Positions 17,402 through 27,221 of a DNA stretch of 64,000 nucleotides are shown in pieces (the stretch's first letter is position 1; every line of letters begins with the position of its first letter). Both the position numbers and the translations under genes were made by a program. The notes beneath the pieces were generated by a model. The model was not told the DNA's origin. It saw nothing but the letters and a program-made list of their open reading frames with translations, and ran no database searches. The stretch is taken from positions 1 through 64,000 of the forward strand of contig NW_005178811.1 in NCBI RefSeq assembly GCF_000350225.1. The letters run 5' to 3'. The stretch is from Chondrus crispus (taxonomy: Eukaryota; Rhodophyta; Florideophyceae; Gigartinales; Gigartinaceae).

Positions 17402-19015
17402 TCAACTGCCACCATTGGGCTTCCCCTCTGCCTTCTCTCTTCTGGCAAGCTCAGCCCTTGCCCACCGCAAACCGTCGCGCTGCAGTAGATGCCGGATTTC
17501 CTGGAGCATGGAGTGGCCCGGCGGATAGAGCAATCCATGTGCTTTTCCGGTCTCCATTTGCGGTATCTCTGTGCGTTTCGCCTCCTCCTCACGGCTTCTT
17601 TTCGCGTGCTCGTCAGAAGCCCACCGATACGATTCCCAAAACCCATGAGGCTGTGCCCCAACAGAGGCCTGTCGCGAGCCCATCCCGTTGTGACTTGTCC
17701 CGTGTCCATACACGCCTTCCGGGTACCCAGGCGGAATGGCCAACTTGGGGATCGGGGAGGGATGCGATAGACGAGGCGTGTGGGTGGCGTCCGGGGTTGG
17801 ATCGGCGGTGTGGTGTGGGGTTGTGTCGTCTAGCTCGGGTGGCTTGCTAGTTTCGACATCAACATCCCATTCTTCTGGTCCCGTACTTTGTGATTCCGGG
17901 ACGGGCGATGCACTGAGCGTGAGGTCTTGATCACTGGGAGGATGGGAGGCGCCGGTGTTGCTTTCACCCCCACCATCGCTGTGCTCCTCCGCCATAACTG
18001 GAACAACCGGGCCAGGTGCGATCGGGCTCCTTGACGGGCTCGGACTTGGCTCTCCCGCCGCTAGGGGCTCGTTCGGAGTTAGACCAATAGTGCCGACAGA
18101 CCGTCGCAGAATAGAAATATCTGCGCACTGCAGATACTCTTGTGGGAAGTTATCCCGATCACAGACTTGGCGCCGTTGGTTCACGCCTCCCACGGCTCCT
18201 CCTTGACCCTCGCACTTTCCCCAATGAGGCCCGTTTCGCCCGCTGAAGAATTCCGCCATGCCCGGCGGGTTGCACCTGCTAGATGTTGACCAAAACCACT
18301 GCAGAACGCAATGTTCGCAATGCAAGTGATTTGGCAGTCGGTACAACATCTTGTTCCCGCCGAGATACTGCCGACCGTGCATTGTGTTTGGGTCGAACGG
18401 CGAACAGGGCAGGTACCACCGGCCGGGGTAGTGCGAATCAATCGGTGCGCACGCCCGGCTGCGACCATTGTCACAGATCGGGTTCGGCTCCCGCCGCAGT
18501 TGGTGACAATGGCCATTCCGAAAGCATTGCTCTGAGATCTCGCCCCCACACTTCGACACGTCGCAGACATGGAACTCGAAGAAGCCGCCGTGGTTCGACA
18601 CCAGATTCACCTGCGCTGCTAAGATGCCCCCTTGAACGTGCGTCTGCACGACCATACCACCGAAGTAGTACTTTCCCCCGCGCAGGTGATCTTGCCGGGC
18701 CCCTTTCTCATCCCCGCACACGCCAGCTCTCCAGACGAAATCCCTCTGCAGCGGAAGAAACGGATTCCAGCCCTTCTTTCCCGCCGCCTTCATCTGAGAA
18801 GCAACCGCAATCCCGGAAACGGCCGCCTTTTCGCCCGCCGGAAAATGGGCGAAAGGATCCCGTGGAGCCGAATCGTTGATGCCCTTGACGAATTTGGAGG
18901 TAGCCAGGGCACCGCGTTGATTGGGAACGGCGAGGAGGGCATGACCATGAGGACGGTTTAGAAGCACGGACAGGAGTGCAAACCCTGTAACGAGATAGAG
19001 TGTGGCGACCGACAT
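17402..19015 (-). CDS. Secreted AA15-like lytic polysaccharide monooxygenase, copy A
   Basis: The 537-residue product starts at ATG 19015; the longer frame upstream lacks family support. A signal peptide (residues 1-24) ends so that His25 (HALLAVPNQR) could become the N-terminal His of a copper 'histidine brace'. The second brace His lies in NHGGFFEF near residue 141. Other family segments are WRAGVCGD, GGKYYFGGMVVQTHVQGG, HYPGRWYLPC and the Cys pair in HCEHCVLQWFW. This fits the chitin-binding type 4 / LPMO10 superfamily (AA15 style). After residue ~320 come a Pro/Ser linker and a ~200-residue low-complexity tail ending in a charged helix. The substrate is unknown. The protein is identical in sequence to copy B. 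Confidence 0.85.
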   Translation of the reverse strand: MSVATLYLVTGFALLSVLLNRPHGHALLAVPNQRGALATSKFVKGINDSAPRDPFAHFPAGEKAAVSGIAVASQMKAAGKKGWNPFLPLQRDFVWRAGVCGDEKGARQDHLRGGKYYFGGMVVQTHVQGGILAAQVNLVSNHGGFFEFHVCDVSKCGGEISEQCFRNGHCHQLRREPNPICDNGRSRACAPIDSHYPGRWYLPCSPFDPNTMHGRQYLGGNKMLYRLPNHLHCEHCVLQWFWSTSSRCNPPGMAEFFSGRNGPHWGKCEGQGGAVGGVNQRRQVCDRDNFPQEYLQCADISILRRSVGTIGLTPNEPLAAGEPSPSPSRSPIAPGPVVPVMAEEHSDGGGESNTGASHPPSDQDLTLSASPVPESQSTGPEEWDVDVETSKPPELDDTTPHHTADPTPDATHTPRLSHPSPIPKLAIPPGYPEGVYGHGTSHNGMGSRQASVGAQPHGFWESYRWASDEHAKRSREEEAKRTEIPQMETGKAHGLLYPPGHSMLQEIRHLLQRDGLRWARAELARREKAEGKPNGGS

Positions 19016-20282
19016 GATTGAGGAGTGGGAGGGAGGGAGGAGAATGAGGGTCTGCGAGAAGGTGGATGTAGGTGTAGATAGGGTTGTGGGATGGTGCGGA
19101 AGGACGGGAATATGTTTGAGAGGCAAGGTAGGGAGGAATGGGAATGAGTTTGGCGACGTTTGGTGGTTGAGAATGGGATTGTGGAGGGGAAGGGAGGTGA
19201 GGGAGGGAAGCCAGGAGTGATTTGGTGGTTCAACATGCTTTAAGTATTGACTGTCGGCTTTTGGGGGTGTAGCTAGCGGTGTGTGATAAATGCAGATGCC
19301 ATTGTCAGGAAGGAGACAAGAGACCAGTGTTTCGAATGCATGTACATGATACTTCGACGACTGGGTCGAGTCGGTCGAACCGGTCGAGCCTATCAAAGAT
19401 TTATCTGTGATCTATATCAGTGAATGCAAAAGTCGATTGTAAACATGAAATTGCACCACTGCGTGTCGAACAAGTTGTTGGGGATGTGTCGAGCATCGTA
19501 GAATGGAGGATAAATACAAACAGAACGAGTTTGGGGGAGGAGGGGGAAGGTAGAGTGGGTTTTTTCAGCTATGTATCGATTTCGAGTGAGGAAGCGAGGG
19601 GGAAAGGTGACGTTGTCAGCTTTCTATCAAATTGCAATGGAGGAACCATTGAGTGGAGGAGTTGAGTTTGGTTCGAAGATCGCCCTGCACTCCAGGTCGT
19701 TCTTTTGCCACACAGTGTCGGTCTGTCAGAGGCATGAGGCAACAAAATAGTGCGTGCATGCGTTTCTATCAAGAAATGAGACGTTAACTCTGACCAGCGA
19801 GTTCACGTCCACGCACCACTGCTTTTCTGCATCACACTCTCATGGAAGGCTTGAGGATGTGCCCCCGTCGGCACAATCTATCATTACCAGATTCATATTC
19901 CCCATTTTAAAAGTTTCATCTCCTCAAAAAGCCACCAAAAACTACAAACAGACACAGCATTCGCAATTCACATGTATTTCCTCCCCGGAAACATTCCTTT
20001 TATTTCCCTTTATCACAAAGGCCTTTCCGTCTGCGTCTGCACCTTTTCAGAAACCACTGTTCTTTAATTGCGGCATCTGCTCCATAGGTCTTCAGTGACA
20101 CACCTATTCTCAATTGAGTTGGGTGAAGATCAATGGTGGTGAATCACAAAATACCTCCTACAACAGGGTTTGGTCTCAAGTACAGTAGACCGCTCTATCT
20201 ATTGAGAAACTCATAAATTCATCGTTCACTGGACTTGTAGAGCAGTGGCTGGCAGAACCACTTCGCGTTGTGTGCATAATTG

Positions 20283-20931
20283 AAATTCTTGTACTGGTGC
20301 TTGTACTGAGGTGCAGAGCTCAAGGTGCTGCTGTATGGAATAAGCTGCATATCAGATTCCTCAATGTCTGTTCAGGGTGTTCGTATTTCGTCAAGAATAT
20401 GCGACAATTGCAATCGGGAAGTACCCCGATGACCGTTCACCATGTTGGTATCTGTTAGCGCTTCACGATCAATGGGGTTTGCGCCAACCAACAAATCTAA
20501 CTGGTGAACCTCCATAAATACTCCAAGGAAATGCTTTAAATTGCTCACTTTTGAAGAAGTGGTGCCGCTCTCGTGAGGTGGGATCACTTTGCCAAATCCC
20601 CTGAACATATGTTTTCGCGCGAATATACAGCTGCTCGTAATCACTCGCGCAAAAATCCTAAGTATCTGCGGGGTGCGCTGCCAAGACCCGTCAACACACG
20701 AATGACGACCCTGTGAAATCAAATCTTGTCATGCGGCAAAGACGACGACTTCCTCGTATCTCGCAATGTCACCTATGCCTTGTTTACTAACAAGCATGTA
20801 AAGTCTAAGGCGCTCTTAGGCCATAGCAATACAAACACATATCTCTGTGTGAAACGTTTCAAGGATATTGGATTTTTGGATGTCTGGGGGCTTGTGATTA
20901 GGCAATAAAGCGACGCACAGTAGCCGTAACT
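20283..20931. other. Spacer DNA; no gene recognised
   Basis: This is part of the spacer between inverted copies A and B. A 116-codon minus-strand frame at 20372-20722 has no recognisable motif and is not called. Confidence 0.4.
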
Positions 20932-21540
20932 TTACTTTTCACTCACCATTGTCTCAAGTAGAGTACTAATTTGATGTGGCATAGCGTTTGTCGGGGCAAT
21001 AGTTTCGCACACTTTAGTCTTCACAATTGCGACGACGTCTTCCTTTTTGAAACCCAGACTTGCGGAAACTACATTCTGTGTAGAAACAATCGACTTGGAT
21101 ATGGCTCCAATATGTTCTGACATATCCGGAATGTGCCCAACAATGGCATCATCTGCGCGAAACCTCGTTCTGCGTGTCCCCGTAGCTGCGATTTTGCGCC
21201 TCCTTTTCATGGAACCGAGTGCTCCTTCGTTACTGTCCTCGGTACCTATCTTAACAGCTCGACTCGACACTTCGCCATCTCGCGACTGCCTCTCGATTCT
21301 GCTTCCATTATCTTCATCGTCACTTGATCATTCTACGATCATTGCATCGCAATTGTTTTGGAGAGCGTGGCCTATCCTTTTGGCTCTTCGCACCGGGTCC
21401 GGGCAAGATGAGGTACCCATTTTCTTTTTCGAGTTGCATAATTTGTCCAACTTATTGCGGAGAGACTCGAAGTCTCTTGGCCCAATGGGTGGAACTTTGG
21501 GGTCCAACCTCCTCAACAAAGTAGAGTAGAGCAGTGGCAA
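20932..21540 (-). pseudogene. Transposon accessory (SANT/Myb-like) protein, broken
   Basis: A single minus-strand frame of about 203 codons is interrupted by one TGA at 21328-21330. The first part (PRDFESLRNKLDKLCNSKKK ... CPDPVRRAKRI) resembles the DNA-binding accessory proteins of Harbinger- or similar DNA transposons, which carry 'KLANxKKPTG...PxxVRRAK' type helices. The second part is basic and then helical. The frame has no ATG start. It lies in the spacer between the LPMO inverted repeats. Family assignment is tentative. Confidence 0.4.
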
Positions 21541-21633
21541 TCTCTCTGATGTAGTTGGTAGCGCCTTCCATCTACCATTTGTCCTGCAGCGATTATTGCT
21601 TCCATGCCGAAATGTTAAATTCTTCGTTGAATG

Positions 21634-22039
21634 CTAGATACTGAAACCAATCTTCCTAAGTCTTGCGTAAGTTGTTACACATAAGTGTACCGCACATATC
21701 TGACAGGAATACGATGAGGTGTGCCTTCGTCCCGGCCCTGCATTTTGACCACACAGAGCGCAGTACAGAACGTCACCCTGTCTTGGATGTCCCTGTACTG
21801 AAAGTCGAAGCAGTGCACCTTCAGTACTGTGAAAAATGAAAGGCGCTTCTTCTTTTACTATCGGGACAAACCAATTCGCCTTCACACCTCCTCCTTATCG
21901 GCAAGCTCTTCCTTCTGGTTTTGGCTCCCCGACCAGCAAGCGTAATCGACGCTGCGCAGCAACGCAGCACTGGCAAAAGGTCTAAAATAAAATCCGCGGT
22001 GCCTTGAACTTTTTTCAGGAAGATCCGGTAGTTGCCCAA
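21634..22039 (-). pseudogene. piggyBac-type transposase C-terminus, degenerate
   Basis: The translation at 21634-21885 carries CALCGQNAGPGRRHTSSYSC followed by CQICAVHLC, the Cys pattern of the C-terminal zinc ribbon of piggyBac-like (DDE_Tnp_1_7) transposases. The stretch upstream in another frame (21886-22039) reads ADFILDLLPVLRCCAASIT, also plausible for the same protein, so at least one frameshift separates them. The catalytic part is not present. Confidence 0.45.
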
Positions 22040-22985
22040 CGACTAAAATGTCTTAAAAGATCGCCAACTGATCGTGAAATCTCCCAACTTTTAAAATGGG
22101 GGATATGAATCTGGTAATGATAGATTGTGCCGACGGGGGCACATCCTCAAGCCTTCCATGAGAGTGTGATGCAGAAAAGCAGTGGTGCGTGGACGTGAAC
22201 TCGCTGGTCAGAGTTAACGTCTCATTTCTTGATAGAAACGCATGCACGCACTATTTTGTTGCCTCATGCCTCTGACAGACCGACACTGTGTGGCAAAAGA
22301 ACGACCTGGAGTGCAGGGCGATCTTCGAACCAAACTCAACTCCTCCACTCAATGGTTCCTCCATTGCAATTTGATAGAAAGCTGACAACGTCACCTTTCC
22401 CCCTCGCTTCCTCACTCGAAATCGATACATAGCTGAAAAAACCCACTCTACCTTCCCCCTCCTCCCCCAAACTCGTTCTGTTTGTATTTATCCTCCATTC
22501 TACGATGCTCGACACATCCCCAACAACTTGTTCGACACGCAGTGGTGCAATTTCATGTTTACAATCGACTTTTGCATTCACTGATATAGATCACAGATAA
22601 ATCTTTGATAGGCTCGACCGGTTCGACCAGCTCGATCCATTCGTCGAAGTATCATGTACATGCATTCGAAACACTGGTCTCTTGTCTCCTTCCTGACAAT
22701 GGCATCTGCATTTATCACACACCGCTAGCTACACCCCCAAAAGCCGACAGTTAATACTTAAAGCATGTTGAACCACCAAATCACTCCTGGCTTCCCTCCC
22801 TCACCTCCCTTCCCCTCCACAATCCCATTCTCAACCACCAAACGTCGCCAAACTCATTCCCATTCCTCCCTACCTTGCCTCTCAAACATATTCCCGTCCT
22901 TCCGCACCATCCCACAACCCTATCTACACCTACATCCACCTTCTCGCAGACCCTCATTCTCCTCCCTCCCTCCCACTCCTCAATC

Positions 22986-24599
22986 ATGTCGGTCGCCACA
23001 CTCTATCTCGTTACAGGGTTTGCACTCCTGTCCGTGCTTCTAAACCGTCCTCATGGTCATGCCCTCCTCGCCGTTCCCAATCAACGCGGTGCCCTGGCTA
23101 CCTCCAAATTCGTCAAGGGCATCAACGATTCGGCTCCACGGGATCCTTTCGCCCATTTTCCGGCGGGCGAAAAGGCGGCCGTTTCCGGGATTGCGGTTGC
23201 TTCTCAGATGAAGGCGGCGGGAAAGAAGGGCTGGAATCCGTTTCTTCCGCTGCAGAGGGATTTCGTCTGGAGAGCTGGCGTGTGCGGGGATGAGAAAGGG
23301 GCCCGGCAAGATCACCTGCGCGGGGGAAAGTACTACTTCGGTGGTATGGTCGTGCAGACGCACGTTCAAGGGGGCATCTTAGCAGCGCAGGTGAATCTGG
23401 TGTCGAACCACGGCGGCTTCTTCGAGTTCCATGTCTGCGACGTGTCGAAGTGTGGGGGCGAGATCTCAGAGCAATGCTTTCGGAATGGCCATTGTCACCA
23501 ACTGCGGCGGGAGCCGAACCCGATCTGTGACAATGGTCGCAGCCGGGCGTGCGCACCGATTGATTCGCACTACCCCGGCCGGTGGTACCTGCCCTGTTCG
23601 CCGTTCGACCCAAACACAATGCACGGTCGGCAGTATCTCGGCGGGAACAAGATGTTGTACCGACTGCCAAATCACTTGCATTGCGAACATTGCGTTCTGC
23701 AGTGGTTTTGGTCAACATCTAGCAGGTGCAACCCGCCGGGCATGGCGGAATTCTTCAGCGGGCGAAACGGGCCTCATTGGGGAAAGTGCGAGGGTCAAGG
23801 AGGAGCCGTGGGAGGCGTGAACCAACGGCGCCAAGTCTGTGATCGGGATAACTTCCCACAAGAGTATCTGCAGTGCGCAGATATTTCTATTCTGCGACGG
23901 TCTGTCGGCACTATTGGTCTAACTCCGAACGAGCCCCTAGCGGCGGGAGAGCCAAGTCCGAGCCCGTCAAGGAGCCCGATCGCACCTGGCCCGGTTGTTC
24001 CAGTTATGGCGGAGGAGCACAGCGATGGTGGGGGTGAAAGCAACACCGGCGCCTCCCATCCTCCCAGTGATCAAGACCTCACGCTCAGTGCATCGCCCGT
24101 CCCGGAATCACAAAGTACGGGACCAGAAGAATGGGATGTTGATGTCGAAACTAGCAAGCCACCCGAGCTAGACGACACAACCCCACACCACACCGCCGAT
24201 CCAACCCCGGACGCCACCCACACGCCTCGTCTATCGCATCCCTCCCCGATCCCCAAGTTGGCCATTCCGCCTGGGTACCCGGAAGGCGTGTATGGACACG
24301 GGACAAGTCACAACGGGATGGGCTCGCGACAGGCCTCTGTTGGGGCACAGCCTCATGGGTTTTGGGAATCGTATCGGTGGGCTTCTGACGAGCACGCGAA
24401 AAGAAGCCGTGAGGAGGAGGCGAAACGCACAGAGATACCGCAAATGGAGACCGGAAAAGCACATGGATTGCTCTATCCGCCGGGCCACTCCATGCTCCAG
24501 GAAATCCGGCATCTACTGCAGCGCGACGGTTTGCGGTGGGCAAGGGCTGAGCTTGCCAGAAGAGAGAAGGCAGAGGGGAAGCCCAATGGTGGCAGTTGA
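22986..24599 (+). CDS. Secreted AA15-like lytic polysaccharide monooxygenase, copy B
   Basis: Inverted duplicate of the gene at 17402-19015, with the same 537 residues by direct comparison of the two translations. Start ATG is at 22986. The brace residues, Cys pattern, linker and tail are all retained, so both copies look functional. Identity of A and B contrasts with copy C, which differs by one residue in the linker. A long region upstream (TATTTATCC near 22490 and CT-rich DNA) is duplicated with it, so the promoter was probably copied too. Confidence 0.85.
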   Translation: MSVATLYLVTGFALLSVLLNRPHGHALLAVPNQRGALATSKFVKGINDSAPRDPFAHFPAGEKAAVSGIAVASQMKAAGKKGWNPFLPLQRDFVWRAGVCGDEKGARQDHLRGGKYYFGGMVVQTHVQGGILAAQVNLVSNHGGFFEFHVCDVSKCGGEISEQCFRNGHCHQLRREPNPICDNGRSRACAPIDSHYPGRWYLPCSPFDPNTMHGRQYLGGNKMLYRLPNHLHCEHCVLQWFWSTSSRCNPPGMAEFFSGRNGPHWGKCEGQGGAVGGVNQRRQVCDRDNFPQEYLQCADISILRRSVGTIGLTPNEPLAAGEPSPSPSRSPIAPGPVVPVMAEEHSDGGGESNTGASHPPSDQDLTLSASPVPESQSTGPEEWDVDVETSKPPELDDTTPHHTADPTPDATHTPRLSHPSPIPKLAIPPGYPEGVYGHGTSHNGMGSRQASVGAQPHGFWESYRWASDEHAKRSREEEAKRTEIPQMETGKAHGLLYPPGHSMLQEIRHLLQRDGLRWARAELARREKAEGKPNGGS

Positions 24600-25359
24600 A
24601 GAAAGAGCAATTTGTTGTACGGTACATAGTTTGTCTAGATAGTATGTGTTTGTTTCATATGTATAAAGAACTGTATTTCATCAAAGATTCATCACGGGAC
24701 GCTCGCTTGCCACACCATGTTGCTTTCACACAAGAAGAATACTAGCGATGGTGAAGTTGCATATCAACGAAAAATAGTGCCGAGGCTGTGGCTGAATCGC
24801 AGGAAGGCACTGTTTCCTCGTCATGCTGCGGTCGCACATGCAAACCGGTAGTAATCCACGACTTGTCAGGTCTCCTGCAAATCGTTTTCTTGGATCCTCT
24901 TCTTGGATCCTCTTCTTGGACCCTCTTCTTGCATCAGCCTTATCTATGTCTCTAATCGCAGATTTGGCCTCTTGTCCCATTTCTGTACATGCTCCTTGCA
25001 CCACATGTTGTCACAGTGAGCCAGTGACCATGCTCTTCGCATCGCCTATTACATACGGCACATGCTCTCCGCAGTGGTAACAGATGCTGTGGTAGCAGCA
25101 TCTGTTACCACAGCGAGGAACACACAGCTTTTTATAAGACGGATTGAAGACATCCGTAAACAGTAGGTACTACAACAATACATGCTGTGTTGGAAAGGTA
25201 ACCGAACACATCTGTTCCTACCACGTTAGAATACTTCAAGTCCGCTTCCGCATGTTTTCATGATTCTCGTTCACCTCCCACACAGCTTTCCCTTTTCAAC
25301 AAAGGGACGGCCACAATGGCTTCCCTTCTGTGTTGTCATGAAATTCTCTTCTTTTTCCC

Positions 25360-26109
25360 CTTCTCTTCTCTTCGCCCCTCGCGTGCTCGACGCCCAAGTC
25401 CTCCTTGACCGCCCTCCTCACGACGCGCCTCTGTACGGCCACGCTCTCCCTCCGCACCAGCTCGCGATCGATCCTGAAGCCGCCCCCGCGTGCACGCCGT
25501 ACGATCAAGCACGTCCCCTGCCACCCTTTCCAAGTACTCGCTCTCGTCTTTCAGAAAGCCCGCGCTCCTCGCCAGACATTTTTACCCCTTACATGCATGC
25601 CAGGATTCCCTCAGCACAGGCATGACGCTTTTCCACAAACCGTTCCTCCAAGACTGGGCATCTTCGTCGTGCACGTCCTTCCACAAGCGCAGCCCTTCCT
25701 CCATGCAAACACGCCGCGCATCCTCGCGGGATATATCCAGCAGCGGAGTCACACGTCTCACGCCTTCGCACAGGGTCGCTCCCACGTCATCGCCGAGAGC
25801 TCGTCCGAGCCGGCGCCATACGCCAGGTTTAAAAGCACGGTCCCATCTAGATGCGTCCTCGTGTGCCCCTTGAAGACGGCCTGAAAGCCATGCTTCAGCG
25901 CCACTGACGGCAGCGCGGCGTTGCGGCGCTCCCTGGCGGGCGATTGTGATCCCCCGGCCGCGGGTCGGCGGCATCGAAGACAAGAACAGGGCTATTGTTG
26001 GCGCATAGGCCGATTCCGTGATGCCGGATGGGCTCGTCGTGTGGCCAGCGATAGCGGCAGTGGGCTCGGGCAAGCCACGGGCACGAGGCAGTGAGCATTC
26101 TCTTCGCAC
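25360..26109 (-). pseudogene. tilS: tRNA(Ile)-lysidine synthase (tilS) remnant, copy B
   Basis: Three frames together give TilS-like order. IAREGAPQRRAA (aReaRyaAL region) is followed by FKGHTRTHLDGTVLLNLAYG and GSDELSAM, equivalent to the conserved 'HhxDDqxETxLxxLxRGsGxxGLxxM'. Next comes VTPLLDISREDARRVCMEEG with WKDVHDEDAQSWRNGLWKSV (the conserved RPLL..sR..l..yc and D..N.d..RN.iR.) and finally GFLKDESEYLERVAGDVLD. At least two frameshifts and a stop separate these, and no ATP-binding SGGxDS loop is seen. TilS is a plastid enzyme that converts tRNA-Ile CAU to decode AUA; this copy is dead. The same lesions occur in copy C, so it was dead before duplication. Confidence 0.6.
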
Positions 26110-26346
26110 CGCCTGTTACATCGGGTGCATGCTCTCCGCAGCATCTGTTACCACAGCGAGGATCGCACAGCTCTTTGTAAGACGGAGATGCGGTTGATCT
26201 CGCGCGGATGGTGCGCAAAAGGTCAGCGAGGGCGAGCGAGTTTTAGCCGCTGCAGATTAAGGGGAAGACGGGAAGTGAACTGATCCAGTCACGGTCGAGA
26301 CACCTGTGCAAGGTTGGAGCGCTCCAGACGGTGAGCTTGCGTGGGA

Positions 26347-27221
26347 AACAGCAGGGGTGAACGAGCGTTGTTGAGTGGGGTAGAAGGGTAGAAGAGGGGT
26401 TCCCCGCGGTGTAAGGGGGTGTAAGGTGTAGTGGAACGACCGAAATGTAGAAAAGTGGTGGAACGCCAACCCCTACGTGACTTCCCCGCAGACGTCACGC
26501 CGACAGCCGTAGAGAGCCATTAGCATAGTACAGAGGACCCTACGCATTAGTACCGCCCAGCGCGATGACTAAAAAGACGGCACTAACTTGCGGCAGCAGT
26601 AATCAGTTTGGTGAACCATGACCCATCCAAAACCAGTTTGAAGTCTGCTGCTGTTTCCGACCCTTCCTCTAATGCCGAGCGTCCGAAAAGGCTCGTTTTG
26701 AGGACCTCAAGTGCCATAAAGCATTGCTCACATCTCACAGCACACCCAGACTCCCCAAAGATCCAAACAACCTTGCCAGCACCACCGCATTCTGGACGTC
26801 GTCTGTGGCCCGTCGCACGACCTGTGCCTGCCAGTCTTGGGCGGCACTAATCCGAGGGTTGCAGTAATGGAAGCGGCACTATTGCGCATCCCGTAACTAC
26901 ATGCTGACGACTGAGGACCAGAATAGAATCTTGAGGAAGAGCCAAAGGTGTTCTGTAAGTTGAAGCTGTATAGTTGTTTTTTGGTCAGGAAAAGCCTCAA
27001 TGGGGACCACATACAGGTGTGGAAAAGCAGAGGTGAATAAAAACAGGGTAACTGCCACCCTTCTACCGCTATGGAGCACATGATTGGCTCAAGAAGGGGT
27101 AGAAGGGTAGAAGGGGTAGCATTTTAACAGTGTCAATTCACCTCCTATACCTCTCATCCTTCCAGACACATTACTCCTAATAACTGCGTCCTTCCATCGT
27201 AGACTTCACAACGTCTTCCAG
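26347..27221. other. Mosaic intergenic DNA with GGGTAGAAG repeats
   Basis: 26350-26405 matches the reverse complement of about 47918-47975. The string GGGGTAGAAGGGTAGAAG occurs at about 26377 and again near 27097. No gene seen; likely transposon debris. Confidence 0.45.

Larger units (their letters stand above)
16647..20282. repeat. Segmental duplication, copy A (LPMO unit, reverse orientation)
   Basis: The segment is nearly identical to 50530-54180 over its whole length. As a reverse complement, 16647-19913 matches 22089-25345. The unit includes the LPMO gene, its upstream region and about 750 bases downstream. Copies A and B form an inverted repeat with ~3.25 kb arms and a 2.2 kb spacer. 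Copy A and copy C share the terminal 370 bases (19914-20282), which copy B lacks. Confidence 0.9.
22089..26346. repeat. Segmental duplication, copy B (LPMO unit plus tilS block)
   Basis: 22089-25345 is the reverse complement of copy A. 25345-26346 extends further and is the reverse complement of 49542-50530 in copy C, carrying the tilS pseudogene. The right edge of B/C homology falls at the string GGTGAGCTT (about 26331-26339). The left edge falls at CTTTTAAAATGGGG. Confidence 0.9.

Noticed and set aside
17402-18981. Plus-strand open frames mirrored across the LPMO copies (for example 17374-17850 and 18283-18879)
   Set aside because: They are antisense shadows of the LPMO gene and are repeated only because the gene is duplicated.
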